Assembly (NCBI GenBank): GCA_963662175.1
Contig: OY759224.1
Span: 36,217,489-36,281,488 of the forward strand
Source of the DNA: Aradus depressus
Lineage: Eukaryota > Arthropoda > Insecta > Hemiptera > Aradidae
Reading direction: 5' to 3'
Length of the DNA stretch: 64,000 nucleotides
In this document: in pieces, positions 29,001 to 44,000 of the stretch
How positions within the stretch are numbered: position 1 is the first letter of the stretch
How the letters are laid out: each line of letters starts with the position of its first letter
Translations under genes and position numbers: made by a program
Notes under the pieces: model-generated
The model's input: only the letters and a program-made list of their open reading frames with translations
The model's database searches: none
What the model was told of the DNA's origin: nothing

Positions 29001-32000
29001 GTGCCAACCTAGCAAACATAAATGTTTCTCTTGAACTTTGTGTTGAAACTGGCATAAGCCGAAGTTACACTCAACGTATATATATATTAATAACCATTTC
29101 TCTCCCTGTGTGAGTGCAAATCACGTAATTAATAAAATAAATAAAATTGAGATCGAAAAATTATTAAATTTGAAAATTATTTAAATCGCGACTTTAATTA
29201 AACAATGCCTGAATAGCTGAAAGCACTCCCACGGGAAGAACGGTTACAAGATCCTAACGGTTAGTTGACATCAGTAATTAACAATAATTAATTACTGTTG
29301 TCAACCAGAAGAAGCATGAGTGGGGGGGGGGGGGAATGAAATGAATCAAACCTATAACTTTAACATATTTATTTTATGAGAACATATTTACAAAACAACA
29401 ATTGAATATATATATAATTTGGCCGTGTGTCTGAAGGACTGAATTATAACTTAATTACGAGGTACCTCGATACGATATCCATGGCGAATGACGGCGTGAT
29501 CACCCTTTCTGGACTTCCCGTAGAAATCGTCTATTCACATAGTCCCTGAAGATCTGCGTAGTTTCGAGGGCACACCAGAAGTTACACCCCCACTGACCCG
29601 GCGCGTCCGAATTCAAAGTGTGTCTCTACGACTAATTCACATATTCAAACTGATATTACTTATAGAAAAGATACGTGGTGATCACCCAAAACATGAACGA
29701 AGAAAGTACTTTCACATACTGAAACTAGGCTTTACAAAGAAAGAAACGTGGTGATCCACCAAGATATGAGCGAAGAAAGTACTTTCACATACTGAAACTA
29801 GGCTTTACAAAGAGAGGAACGTGGTGATCCACCAAGATATGAGCGAAGAATGAGTAAAACGGGGAGTGGCTTCCGATATCCGACCGTGGTAGGGGACAGT
29901 TCTCGAGACTTGATTCGTCGTCGGACTCCGCCCATTTTATTTCCAGCCAATCGCATATTACCAATTAACATCTGCCTCTAGTTGTGTGAAAACCTGGAGT
30001 AAGAAAAAAAACCTTTACTGCTTATTCCTTATACACCGGATGTAGACAATTATCTTGGCTTCCTTTCCATTGTGTCTCTATTATTCTTTATTTTCCGCTC
30101 CCAGCGATCGCGATTCTCTCGCAGGCATCATTGGTTCCGAGCATTCTCTTCCAAATGCAATTCTCGTTTATTCAACACCACACAACCCATACTTTGCTCC
30201 TAGCGATCGCGATCCTCTCGTAGACATCGCCAGTTCTGAGCATTATCTATAGGGTAGACATGCTACAATATCCCCCGTTCCCGTTAAAATAAAATATGTC
30301 GGCTAAATGACCATTGGAAGTCACATATTTTATTAGTTTCACTTAACACTTGCTCGTTCACTGAGCATATACACTTAACCAAATACTCAGGTATCGACCT
30401 CATTATCATGCGTGACCAAAACATGATTTTAAATTTACTTTCGAATCGGCATGGCTTGCCTATGCATGCGTGACCAAAGCATGATTTTACTTTACGCTGT
30501 ACTTCTTGGAGTTAACCCTCTCCATTAGCAAATAACGATGATTCTATTTCTAGCATACATTCACTGACTAGTTAAAACATCCAAAAAGGCCCCACGCCTC
30601 GACAATGCTTCAACTGAATTCCCATATCCTTAATCCGCTTCAACAAAAATTTGGGTTGACCAGACCCTAACCATATGCCTCCTTAGGCCTTCGACAGGTA
30701 TTTACCTTCTGCCGGAACGACGACGAAATATAAAATAGAAAAATAAGCCCACTCAAATCCCATCTCAGTTTCATAAACATATGTAAATTCCGGCATCCGC
30801 ATTAATCAAGTAGCGAAACCCTTTCTTCAGTTCAACAGTCAGTTCATGGCATAAAAAAATAATTAAACAAAATCCCGCCCCTTTAAATGGATTCTACAAG
30901 CATCAATGGAGTGGCCCCTTCTCCGTGTGTACGATAATTAAATATTCAATTCTGGGTATCCCCTCCAGTTTATAATATATCTCCCCCTTTAGTCATGTAT
31001 GCTTCGGCACCTTGCCCTAGGATTTCTTAAATAAAATAACAAAATTGACATTTGACCTACCGTGGTCGACACTGCATCATAATAAGTAAGGTCCATACCT
31101 GGATATATGTGACAAATATATTTACAAGGCTCTCATTGGGTTAACATAGCCCATCATGGTCACTAGATAAAATATGGGTCAATGTGACATTTTCAATAGA
31201 TACACACGGTCGGATACTAATACAAATATTATTTTAAAATACAAAACAAAACATACAAATACAATTGGAAGTACATTTACCATACCTGACTACCTACAAA
31301 TATGTGTGCCATCGCCTCGCTGTCATCCTACTCAGATCCGCGTCTCCTAATCAAATTTAAATACGTAGGTAAATTCCTATGGATGGCCAGTCCATATGCC
31401 GTCTGCCCCGTCCTATAATTACGTTAAATTAAAATGAAGCCACGAACCTATCTAAACTAAATTATCCCAACATCAAAAAAAAAACGTAATACTAATAAAA
31501 AAATATCCTATGCCAAATATAAACAAAAAATTATCCTAACTTAATATCTAGAATTTAAAAAAAACTAACCCTAACTTATTATCTAAAATTACTATTTACA
31601 ACCTGGCGATTCACTTTGGAATCTTTGAGCTCGACTAAGGGGGGTATGCTCGATGTTAAGCCCCAGGGGAGTGCCAGAATGTCCCCGTCTGCCTTATCCT
31701 ATTTACAAAAAAAAAAATAACTAAATAATAAATCCCGTGTCCCCAATAAATGTGTATGTGTGATTCTTTGTGTGTTGTTGTATAATGAGGTGTTGGCCGT
31801 TAGTGTAAAATAATAAATAATTCCCAAATAATAAAGAATAGTGTCTGTTTTATGTGTGTGTGACTTTGTCTAACTGTTCCTGGGATAGCTGGGAATGGAC
31901 ACCCATAGAGACGTCACAAATCTCTTCCCTGACTCTAGGGCCGCGATCTCGTCTGCAATAATCGCCCCCCCTAACTCGGCTGAAGTAAGATCGTTAATCT

Positions 32001-35000
32001 CAAAGAGAGCCCTAGCGCTTCTCTAGCCTGCTTGTAAATTTATCCGCAAATACACGGCTTGTGTGCTGTCATATAAAATACTCCTCCCTCCGCTACGTCG
32101 CTGCCGAGATGTCCTAAAATAAAAATTTGAGGACTTTCCTTGTCTAAAATCTGGTAAGGTCCTTCCCAGAATAGTAATAGTAATATTTCCCTCTTACCGG
32201 TGGGTATCCGCAGAGATTGTACTAACACCTGATCGCCAATTTCTAACGTAGTCTGTTGGTGTCGTACCTCAAAGTTCTGTTTCTGTCTTTCGGCCTGTTT
32301 TTCTGTAAATTTGTAAGTCTGTTGTTGTAGTCCCGAAATGTCAGTTATCCTATTGTCTTTGATGAAGTTCACCTGCGGATGTTCTTCACAAGTGGGGTTG
32401 CCATTAGTCGGGTAGCGGATTATGTGGTCATTGTCTGTCGATATGTCTGTTACTTCGTCCTCGTTTCTAAGTAGGTCAGAAAACTCCTGCATCAGAGATG
32501 ATATTCTGACGTCGTCTGGGAAAGTTATGTTTTCTTCATTGCCTGTCGGTCTGTCTGTGATTTCGTCCTCTTTTATACTTGATGAATTTACGTGATCTGG
32601 GGCAGTCATAGTATTGTCGGGGTATGTTTGTTTGTCGATGGGCTCTTCCTGCTTAGCAGTGATTGGTAAGGATGTCTTTGCTATTGATTCTACGTTAACT
32701 GGTGATCTGATATCAAAAAATTTGTACTCGTAACCTAATCCTTGAAGTGGTCTTCTCGTGCTGATAAAAACTGGTTCCAAACGTCCATTACCGTATCTTC
32801 CTAAACCGCTACCTTCTTGGTACCCTTGAAGCTTCATCAATGTCAGTCCGTTGTTACTGTCTGTCTTTAACTTTACAGGAGTGGGACATCTATTGTCAAC
32901 GTTAGTATGTAGGTCAATGTCCCCTGTCAATCTCGTCATCATTTCTGTACCAAGCAAACTGCGTACGTCCCCCTTGAATTTAAATTTACCTCCCCCCATA
33001 GTTTTAAGTTTGTTCATCCCACTCCTGCTACTTAGTTTTTTATCAAGTGGTCAACAATTGGTTTCAGGTTGTTAGCCAACTCTCCAAGGGATTGCTTTAT
33101 TTCTTTCATGTCTGTATTGACATTGTTGTCGGTCACTACCACCATGTTTCTTACGTTAGGTTTCGACTGGTTATCCCTATAATTAGGTGGTCGATTATAA
33201 TTCTGATTTGAGTCATAGTAATTACGTGGCCGATCGTAATTTGGATTTGACTCGCGGGAAGGGCCTCGGCTAAATTGATTCCCTCTCTCTTGATTGTAGT
33301 GAGAGGTTCCCCGTGCATTCCCAGAATTGTAACGAGGTAGGTCTTGTTTGGGAAAGTTATTGTTTTTCGGAAGACTATCTGGTCGGTACTGTCTTTCCCC
33401 GCCTTTCCAAGAACTATCCTTTAATTTACAATCACGTCTAATTATGTTAGTACCTATCCTAATTATTTGCTCATGTAGTCTCTCAATAGAGATTATTCCC
33501 TGGATCCTAACTGAATTTTCGACCGTCTCTCCGTAATGTTTGCTCAATAGTTCACATACGTAGCCTTCCGGAATTTTATATGTACTATCCTGGAGTCGTG
33601 ACACTAATTTTGAAAAATGTTCGCTGGGTGTTTTATCCATATGATCGGCATAGCCTTGGGTATCAAGTTCCCTACGGACTATAACGTCATATTTCTCCCC
33701 GCAGAACCTATCTTTGAACGCATTGACGAATTCATCAAAAGAGCGGATACTTCCTGACTTTACAAGGAACCAATCCAGACCCGCGCCCTTTAAATGTGAC
33801 TTTATAAATTCGTTCAGATTATAAAATTCTCCAATGTGACTATATGCAATTTCTAAATTTGATATGAAATGGTTGGGTAAATCCAACACATTGTTACGGA
33901 ACGTTACCTTGTTACGTTCGTAATTTTTTATATACGTATTTTGGAAAGTGACGTTACTAGGTTGTTCGCGAGCAAAGGTCTGACCTGTATACCAATCCTT
34001 ATGTTCTTCAGGGATGGGGAACGTCACTTGGTCATTATGTTTTGGGGTTGAGACCTGATTTTGACCCGAAACAGTATCTATTCTCTTCGAGATATTGGCG
34101 AATCTCTTCTCACAATCGGTACGAAAAAGATTTTGGTTCGAATTTATTTCCTCGACCTCCTTATCTAAACGTTGTGTTTCTGACATGATCCTACCTGTCA
34201 TTTCATGATGACAGACATCTACCATGTCCCTAACTTCAGAAACATGTTTGTCATATTTCCCTTCTAAATTATCCTGTCTAGTTCTCAATTCTCCGGACTC
34301 AGATCGTAGAGTGCCCATATCGCGATTAATGGATTCGATATTATTTGCCATTGCCGAAATTTGTTCCTTTATCTCCGAAGTCTGCTGTCCTATCTGTTCC
34401 TGCATGGCCTTTCCCTGTTGTCCTAGTCCCGAAATCTGTTCCTGCATGTCCGCTTTTAAATCCTTTCCCAAGTTTCCCATCTGTTCCTGCATGGCCTTAA
34501 ACATCGCCTCTAGGTCAAATTTAGGATTTTCTACCGGGGACTCCGGGGGCGTACGGATAGTTTTCCTAGACCGTGTCTGTATCGGCTCTATCTCCGACTT
34601 CTCTTTCCCTTCCATTCTGATAAGAAATATATATCAAAACAATTAAATGAATTATACGGGAGGTCTGGTGCTAACCTAATTTCTATGGTGACCTGTCAGA
34701 TGGCATCACAATACAACAATAGTTATAATATGTAAAATAAATGCCTACTAAATCTACATAAGAAAAAAAAATCAAAAACAAAAAAAAATAAAATTATTTC
34801 AATAAATGATGTCATTCATTGTCCCTACCCTCACCCATCCTTCTTCAGTTTTGATTCTAAATACCGACTTTAAGTGAAAATATAACATTGTGGCCTAATA
34901 GGCTGGAATCTACGTTAAAAAGCAAAAAAAAAATTTTTAATTAAAAAAAAATTAATTAATTAATAAGGGACCGATTAGTGGGGTTCATTAATTATACTAA

Positions 35001-38000
35001 TTGGCATAATTAATAAACAAATCAAGTCCCTGTTCGGGCGCCAATTAATAACCATTTCTCTCCCTGTGTGAGTGCAAATCACGTAATTAATAAAATAAAT
35101 AAAATTGAGATCGAAAAATTATTAAATTTGAAAATTATTTAAATCGCGACTTTAATTAAACAATGCCTGAATAGCTGAAAGCACTCCCACGGGAAGAACG
35201 GTTACAAGATCCTAACGGTTAGTTGACATCAGTAATTAACAATAATTAATTACTGTTGTCAACCAGAAGAAGCATGAGTGGGGGGGGGGGGGGGGAATGA
35301 AATGAATCAAACCTATAACTTTAACATATTTATTTTATGAGAACATATTTACAAAACAACAATTGAATATATATATAATTTGGCCGTGTGTCTGAAGGAC
35401 TGAATTATAACTTAATTACGAGGTACCTCGATACGATATCCATGGCGAATGACGGCGTGATCACCCTTTCTGGACTTCCCGTAGAAATCGTCTATTCACA
35501 TAGTCCCTGAAGATCTGCGTAGTTTCGAGGGCACACCAGAAGTTACACCCCCACTGACCCGGCGCGTCCGAATTCAAAGTGTGTCTCTACGACTAATTCA
35601 CATATTCAAACTGATATTACTTATAGAAAAGATACGTGGTGATCACCCAAAACATGAACGAAGAAAGTACTTTCACATACTGAAACTAGGCTTTACAAAG
35701 AAAGAAACGTGGTGATCCACCAAGATATGAGCGAAGAAAGTACTTTCACATACTGAAACTAGGCTTTACAAAGAGAGGAACGTGGTGATCCACCAAGATA
35801 TGAGCGAAGAATGAGTAAAACGGGGAGTGGCTTCCGATATCCGACCGTGGTAGGGGACAGTTCTCGAGACTTGATTCGTCGTCGGACTCCGCCCATTTTA
35901 TTTCCAGCCAATCGCATATTACCAATTAACATCTGCCTCTAGTTGTGTGAAAACCTGGAGTAAGAAAAAAAACCTTTACTGCTTATTCCTTATACACCGG
36001 ATGTAGACAATTATCTTGGCTTCCTTTCCATTGTGTCTCTATTATTCTTTATTTTCCGCTCCCAGCGATCGCGATTCTCTCGCAGGCATCATTGGTTCCG
36101 AGCATTCTCTTCCAAATGCAATTCTCGTTTATTCAACACCACACAACCCATACTTTGCTCCTAGCGATCGCGATCCTCTCGTAGACATCGCCAGTTCTGA
36201 GCATTATCTATAGGGTAGACATGCTACAATATATATATAGTAGAATTAGATAATATAAATGTTAGACAAATTGGTTGTTAATCCACTTACATTCTGTCCG
36301 TCCACCGGAGCCCCGTAGTCCACCAGGATCCTCACCATGTCGATGTCCCTCCTCCTTGTCGCCAGGTGGAGTGCCGTATCCCCCGTCTCTGTGGTTGCCT
36401 TCAGCTGTTCCTGGGTGGCTTGGGACAGCAGCTCTCGACACATGCTCTGGTTCCCGGCCTCCACAGCCAGAAGTAGAGGGATCTTCCCTTTCTGCCAGAA
36501 CAAAGAAACAATTTAAAACATATAATATTAGATGTTGCAACTATCATAATATAACAAAGCAACGTAATTTCGATTTCAATAATGACAAAAGTCTGAATAG
36601 TGACAATACAAATGTACGAGTATCTAGGAAAGTTAGTGAATCAGTTTACATAACCAAAATTCAGTCAATTTCAATTACAAAAGAAAAACTAAAAACTGAA
36701 AAAAGGAAATCATATAATAAATTTAAAAATATAATTAATCGGATTTGGTAAGTAAGATCAGTAGACATAAATGTTTCATCAAATTTGTTGGCTCAAAGAG
36801 CAAGAGAAATAATTTAACGATACATATTGAGTAAAATACCTATAAATTGACACTATAATAATATCAATATCCACAGATCTCTATCAAAAATTAAAGATAA
36901 ACCAACATTCATTTTTGTATTTTAAAATATTATTTATATTAAATTAATGAGGATCATCGTAATGATGATTAGGTAAGTGTTATAAACAATTTTAGAAATT
37001 GATGATGGGAACACTGAATATGCCCAACATGTATGTTTGTGTTTCAAGTATGTTCTGAATATCCGAAAATAAATGTGAGACTAAAATGTGGTCTACGCTG
37101 ATAGTCAACGAGTTAATTGAACAATTAATAATATCTCTAGTAACCAAATTTTGCATCCCTTTTGTTATTATGCTAGACATTATTAATTTTATACCATTAA
37201 AAAAAATATAATTCACATGGTATTTATATATTTTAATTTTTATATATTAGAGTTCTGTTGTCTGTTGTAAAATTATATATTAATTTAAATCTTTCTTTGC
37301 TATGTAGCCATTAAAATTCTATTTATGTCTTATTCCGCTACCTGCTGTTATATAAATACCAAATTGGTATTTTCGAATTTTGTATTTATATATTTTTTTA
37401 CTGCAGTTTTCGTCCGTCTAGCGTTCAAACATTCTTTCATTTTGTTTTCAAGATGATTCTAAGTACATTTCTCAAAATGTTAAAATAGGGCTAATAAAGG
37501 ACTGGTTCTTCTGAGATGAGGATCTGTATCTATTTAGAATCATATTGACAAAATAATCTATTATTCCCAATAAAGTTTTCGATTAAAATTAGAGATTCCT
37601 AACGAATTCGTTTGTAAATATGAGCATTTTTTATTTACTACTGGATCTATTATTTTTGCCAATATGGTTGATTGCTGTTTTACATTTCATAGCAGTCAAA
37701 ACATTGAAAAAGTATTGTAATTTTATTTGTATTCAAACATTCATTTTCATTGTTTTTATTTTCAGCAAATTAAAGAAATATAATATAAAATTGAAAAGGA
37801 GAGAATAAATATCGAGAAGGAACGAAGTCATTGTACGAACAGTCCGCGAGGTAAAGCCGACTTACAGTTTTATAGCAGTTAGATTTATAGCAGTTTATCA
37901 GTTGGTTGTGTTATTTAAAAGTAACAGATACAGGTAGTAGCAGCTACACCAGAGACAACTCTGTTGGAACATAAATCTTCGCAAGGTGGAACATGTAGAA

Positions 38001-41000
38001 AATAAATGCTTCCTCTTCTAGGGTTACTAGGCAGGAAAATAGTGAGTGCTTGGGCCACACGCCAGAAGTGAAACTTCTTTCACGATTTTTTAATTTTTTG
38101 ATCTATAAATAGTATTTTTATGTTGTATGGGATTTCTCAATTAACTCAACATTTTAGGTGCAAACAGTTTTATTTATTGGCTTATTTTATTTTTATTCAT
38201 TTGTTAAATCAACCTAATTTTTGTTGTTAGGAACATCAGAAATCACTAAATTTGTTTCCAAAGTAGAGACAATAGGTCTATGGTAAGAGAAATAAGAAAT
38301 GTAGGTTTTGAACGCAAATGGAAAATGAAAATTGAGAAAGAAAAAGAGACATTGTCTATGATGCAAGCAACGCTAGCAGGCGTACACTATCTTTGTAATT
38401 TATTATCAGTAGATTGGGTATTAATATGAAAATGATGTTCCTCCGAACATGATGCAAAACTTGTAATTTTGAACGTAATTTCCTCTTTTTGGATGACGGT
38501 CCTGGGCCATTATTCTCATACTCAGAGTCTGTATCACTGCCTGTCATGATTTTAGGGTTCACCAATGGAGTGAGTGAAGCGGTAATGTGACGTGAGGGAA
38601 GAAGCGCCTCGGGCTGTTCCCTCGAGTGTAGTCTGTTGTTGGTGAGAGGCGGGGTGGGGAGCGCTCCCCTCTACTAGTCCGCTCAACGATCCCCAACAGC
38701 CACTCGAAGAATTAAAAAAATGAAATGCTTTGACTCACCCCTGTGCGCAAACCAGTCGTTCGATTTAGTCCAAATTTGGAATGTAGAGTCTTTAATCGGT
38801 GCCCTCACGGATTATACACTTTGTTTTCAAATAAGGAGTCGTTAAATCATTTTTTTGGGGACGAACTAAAACACTGGTTGCGGAGCGGGTCTGGGATCTG
38901 TTCAGCGCGTCACATAATTTCGTAACTTATTTACCAGCTTAGTCCCCAAGTTGCCCAGTGTGCGGAAAGAAGTTTCATTTAATAAGAGAGGAGAAACCAC
39001 CCAGTGGTGACACTGCTTAGAGAGTGTCATCTGTAGGTTATTACTGCTTGCTAAGTTGCACTCATTTATGGTATATACTGTTACTTCTGATCTAAGGTCT
39101 GGTGCCATTGAGCTTCAGGCGTCGTTCCAGAAGTGAGGACGGACTAGAGGATTAATGTGGGTACTAAAGGAGGATCATAATAGTTTTTATTTAACGTTTT
39201 GACTTTTTCTCTGAGCAGTTCTAATATAATCCGTTAAAAATTCCTCTTACCTTACTTATTTTATACCACTTGTCTAAAGTGGCTTTGTTCCACTTTAGTT
39301 CGATTTAAGGTTGTGAGATACGAGAATTTAAAAAAATAAGGGAAGATATTTTATTAGCGCTGGAATATACAGCAAAACAATTGATCCTAAAAAATCTTGA
39401 TCAATGATACAGTGTTGCTAAATCAAGAGTTTCACGACACATCTCACTATGTAAACTAAGTTGCCATTTTGTCTACTAAATTAGTAATTTGTGTTATACA
39501 TGCGTTGTTATATGCTATTTATTAAAAATTCTGAGTAAAAAAAAAAACACTGAAAATAAATGGAATTGTAATAATAACTGTAGGTGATCGTAAAAAGACA
39601 AATTGTGATAGTTCTACCAGTGGATGGATCGAGGATTAGGAGATAAATAAGTGGTCGGTGTATCAACGGCAATGTACATCTCAGAACTAACTAATCCATT
39701 AGCTCCCCCTGAATATATCGATATATGTGAATTCTAAATAAGGATGACACTTATTAATTTTCAGTGAAATCGGAAAAAGGGACGGAGCTGATCAGAGGGG
39801 GCTCAACTCAGAAACCATAATAATAGCAGATGTGAGATGATGAGGAGGGAAGGAAAAATCTCGAGTGCAGCAGGGGCGCCCCACTGACTGATACCAGTTA
39901 CGTGGACGCTATGCTGCGCTCCCAGGAGTCGTGGGCAAATTCGCAGCCCTCATCATGGATGAGTTGGCCCTCCAAGAGAGGTAGCGACGGCTATAAGCAG
40001 AAGAAGGGGCGTTACCAGCCACCCATCCTCCCTTCCGTGAAGTAATGACATGCCGTCTGTTCCGCGGAAGGGAATCAGGATCGTCGAAGGAGGGGGTTTT
40101 AGTGGGTATGGAGCCACGGCTCGAGTCCCACACAATCCAGGGCTATCTTCCCTGGATGTGCGTAATTAGCATTTCCCCCTCCTGCCAAAAAAAAAAAAAA
40201 TGCAGATGTACATACAATACATTCATAAGAATGTATCGATATGAAATTTCATATTTGCGGTCCAAACCCAATGAGGATGTAACCTGTAAAATTTCAGCGA
40301 TATCGGCTAAAGGATATGAAGGATTTTTTACTCATCTAGCACTCAAACTAAACTTCGGACCCTCAATGGAGTACTCACATTAATTCAAAACGTATAGGTA
40401 CAGGTCATTTACGTTGGGCAAATTTTAAAATTTGGCTCAATTTAAAAAACGACCAACATTTACATTTTTTCTATCATTAGAGATAAAAATACAAACTCAG
40501 CAAAACTTCTATATTCCACGTAGTTATAGATAATAAAATGAAAAACTATTATTTACATACTTATTATACTTCCCCCGCAATACAAAGTATAGGGGAAGTT
40601 ATGTAATTGGTATAATTGGATGAGGAGTTTTCAACGGAATTTCATGTTTTCCGACCTCTAGATTCCAAATATCAAAACAAAAAAAAAAGCTGAGTGCCTG
40701 ACATCGTACAGGCTCGGGACCATCGCTTAACGTCCCATCCGAAGGACGGCGTGCTTAAGTTTATTTTACCTCCCAAATAAAATAAACTAAGGGCCTCGGT
40801 CGGGTTTCGAACCCACGAACTAGAGCTCAGAAGGCAAGCACGCATACCACTGAGCTACCGGCGCTCTCAAGAATGTATCCTCACGAAATGTTATATGTGA
40901 ATCCAGAACCCTCTAACGACGACATCTATTGTTTTTCAGCCAAATCGACCAAAGGGAAGTGGTTATTAGGGGGAAAGCTTAACATAATACCTGCGGATAG

Positions 41001-44000
41001 AATGAAATTATCGACAGGAAAGTTTTATGTGTGTGACCAAAACCCCACAGGGGACAACATGATTTTCAGCCAAATCGGTGGAAGGGGAGGGAGGATTAGG
41101 TGTGAGGCTTAACTCAAAATAACTGCAATGAATGTATCGACACAAAATTTTATAATTTAATTCAAAACCCCATAAGAACAACACATTATTTGTCAGCGGA
41201 ATTGACAGAAGATAAGGGGGTATCAAAGGGAAGGGGGTATCAAAGGGAAGGGAGTATCAAAGGGAAGGGGGTATCAAAGGGAAGGGGGTAACAAAGGGAA
41301 GGGGGTATCAAAGAGAAGGGGGTATCAAAGGGAAGGGGGTATCAAAGGGAAGGGGGTATCAAAGGGAAGGGGGTACCAAAGGGAAGGGGGTATCAAAGGG
41401 AAGGGGGTATCAAAGGGAAGGGGGTACCAAAGGGAAGGGGGTATCAAAGGGAAGGCTCAATATAATGAATGTATCGACTTGAAATTTTATATTTGAAGTA
41501 AAAACCCAATGAGGACATAACCTGTCAAAGTTCTAGCAATATCGGCCGGAGGGTAGTGCGGTTACAATTCAAAAACCCTAATAATTGCCTATGTAATAAG
41601 TGTATCGACACAGAATTTAGTAAGAGGATTCAGAGCCTGTAATACAAATCGCGAGTTTTAGTTCAAACAGTCGATTGTCTTTGGAGGAAGAAGGAACATG
41701 TAATGGATTGATTCGTGCTGGGGACGTAGATTGCCGGTGATTCACCGACTATTTTTTTGTGTAATTAAACAACATAAATATTAAACCCGTTCTTTGCTTT
41801 TTGTTATTTGTTTCCAGTTTATGGACCCAGATGGCGGGACATTAAGATATGATGAGATGGTTACGAGCCTGGAGGTCCGCGAGTCTTTCCTTCCATTTGC
41901 GGCCTCCAGCCTGAGGCACTCCTGCCTGAAGCCTGTTCCGAAGTATGAAGTCCTGATTTCCCCCCTCTTCAGGGGCCATCCTAGCCAACTCACTCACATC
42001 TTCACCAATACAAGAGGCAAGGAAATACTCCAGGAGACTTTCTCAGCCAATAAAATGTCTCTTAGAGAGCTGTGCCATTGTCTTAGCTTCATAAGAAGGA
42101 TAATGTCACCAGGGAGAAGTCTGAAAAAGAAGTTTACAAGTAAGAAAATCTACAATATTGTCGAAAAAAAAATCGATTAGTTTCAGCCAAATAATTCATT
42201 ATTATCGATGTAACTCGGTATTTTCTAAACGTTTTGTAATTGCAGAAAAAAAAAGTAGTTAAAAACGGGTTTCACAGAACACTCAACGAATGAGTGCTTT
42301 TGAAACTGAACATTTCTGTTAGTATCCTTGAAGGGAAGAAAGTTCGTACACGCCGAAGTTCCATTAAGGTAGGAAATCCGCATAACGGGGACTCACTATC
42401 TTTTTGTTTTCCTCGTGGCAAGTGATAAGATGCTAGATGCAAAGGCAGGGAATGCAAAACTCAGTATTTACCACTTGACAGAAGCTGTTCGTTTAAAGGT
42501 AAGACGCTCGACAACGTTGTATAGGTCAACCTAAAGAGACTCTATGTATATAATCAGAAACGGTCTCTATTCGGAGTGCCCTCTTCAGTATGAAATTTGA
42601 CAGAATTTCGCACCATTTCCTTCTAGACTTAGGCACTTTTTATTTGAGTAAGATAGAACGACAAATATCCGATATTTCTAATTTATATTTACCAAAAAAA
42701 ATGTCAAAATCATTTTTATTTGACAAAAAAATCCTTATTCTTAATTTATTTGACAGTTTCAAATGATTAATTTTGCAATAAAATTGTGTTAAATAAATAT
42801 TTATTTGAATAACTAAGAACAAGAGATAACTATTCATAAAATACAATTTACAATAAATATACGTTAAATCATCTAAATTCTCAGATAGTAGGTACAGGTA
42901 CAGTGAAAAGTACTCATGACCCAATAAAATTATTTATTTGTTGTCCATGGTATACCATAAAGAGAAAATAGTACATACTATTTTAAAAGAATAGTGCTGT
43001 TATAATAATAAATAAGATTATTATAAAAAAAAAAAAGGGCTGTGAAAGTATTTGAAATACAAAGCACAGAAGTATCGAAGCACGAGATAAAAGACATTTA
43101 TTTTCTTCATTATGAATTAGCTTCTCAATACTGTCAATTAAAAAAAAATTAATAAAAATAATCATTACAAGGAGCCAGTCTTTGCGCCCGTCCATGCATC
43201 TTTCATTTATTTCATATATGCATACATTTGTGTATTTTAATCAAAACATACTATATCAAAAAAAAAAAATGTATCATTAAAATTTCAATTATTGTTTTCC
43301 ATGTTTTTAAGACATGTACAGGAGTGACAGGGGAAAACCCGGTGGACTGGAAAAGGGACAGTTATGATTATAAACTTATTGAACCATTTAGTATTTGTCA
43401 AGTCGTGGCTGAAGAAGAAAGTACTCCCATATTTTATATAGGTATATAATTCGTGAAATATACAATATTTAAAAAAAAAAGTTTTCTTTATCTTTTTTTT
43501 AAATAATGTTTAATTTGTTACTAATGTATCAAACATTTTGACCTGTCATTTTCAACTTTTCCTTATTTCCTATTTCCTTATGTCAATTAAATACTTATTA
43601 TGATTGGTTAAATTGTTATTATGGAATAAATAGTTACAAAACATACAAAAATGGAAGTAGGTGCCTATATCAATATTAGTAACACTCACTGTACAGTCTG
43701 TATCAAAAGAAAAACATACTTAACTAGAGAAATGATGATGTTAAGAAGTCAATAGGGAAGCCGTCATTTTCAAACGACAGTTTTCTAGTATGAATACAAT
43801 TTGTTGTGAACTGAGGGCGCCGGTAGCTCAGTGGTATGCGTGCTTCTCTACTGAGCTCAAGATCGTGGGTTCGAAACTCGCCCGAGACCCTTAGGCTTTT
43901 AATTTATGTGATGAAAAAACCTTGAGCACGCCATACTTTGAATGGGATGTTAATCCATTGTCCCGAGCCTGTGTGATGTCAGGTACTCGTTAAAGGTGAA

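Larger units (their letters stand above)
29086..36230 (-). mobile_element. Errantivirus-like Ty3 LTR retrotransposon, pol-deleted
   Basis: Two LTRs (29086-30269 and 35044-36230) differ visibly only in a G-run length, so insertion is recent. The element reads on the minus strand. Flanks give an ATAT duplication (29082-29085, 36231-36234), and LTR ends are ATT...AAT. TATA-like targets are typical of gypsy/17.6-type elements. Between the LTRs are a Lys-type primer-binding site, gag, a -1 slippery site, a short pol and a polypurine tract. Protease, RT, RNase H and most of integrase are missing, so it must depend on a helper. It lies in sense orientation in the intron between window exons 4 and 3. 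Confidence 0.9.

Noticed and set aside
43228..43449. Exon-like ORF ending in a GT
   Set aside because: Its second half matches the foldback repeat family seen at 4690 and 50818, so it is repeat sequence.
43815..43890. Functional tRNA gene
   Set aside because: A- and B-boxes are present, but arms pair poorly and the same head recurs with a SINE body.
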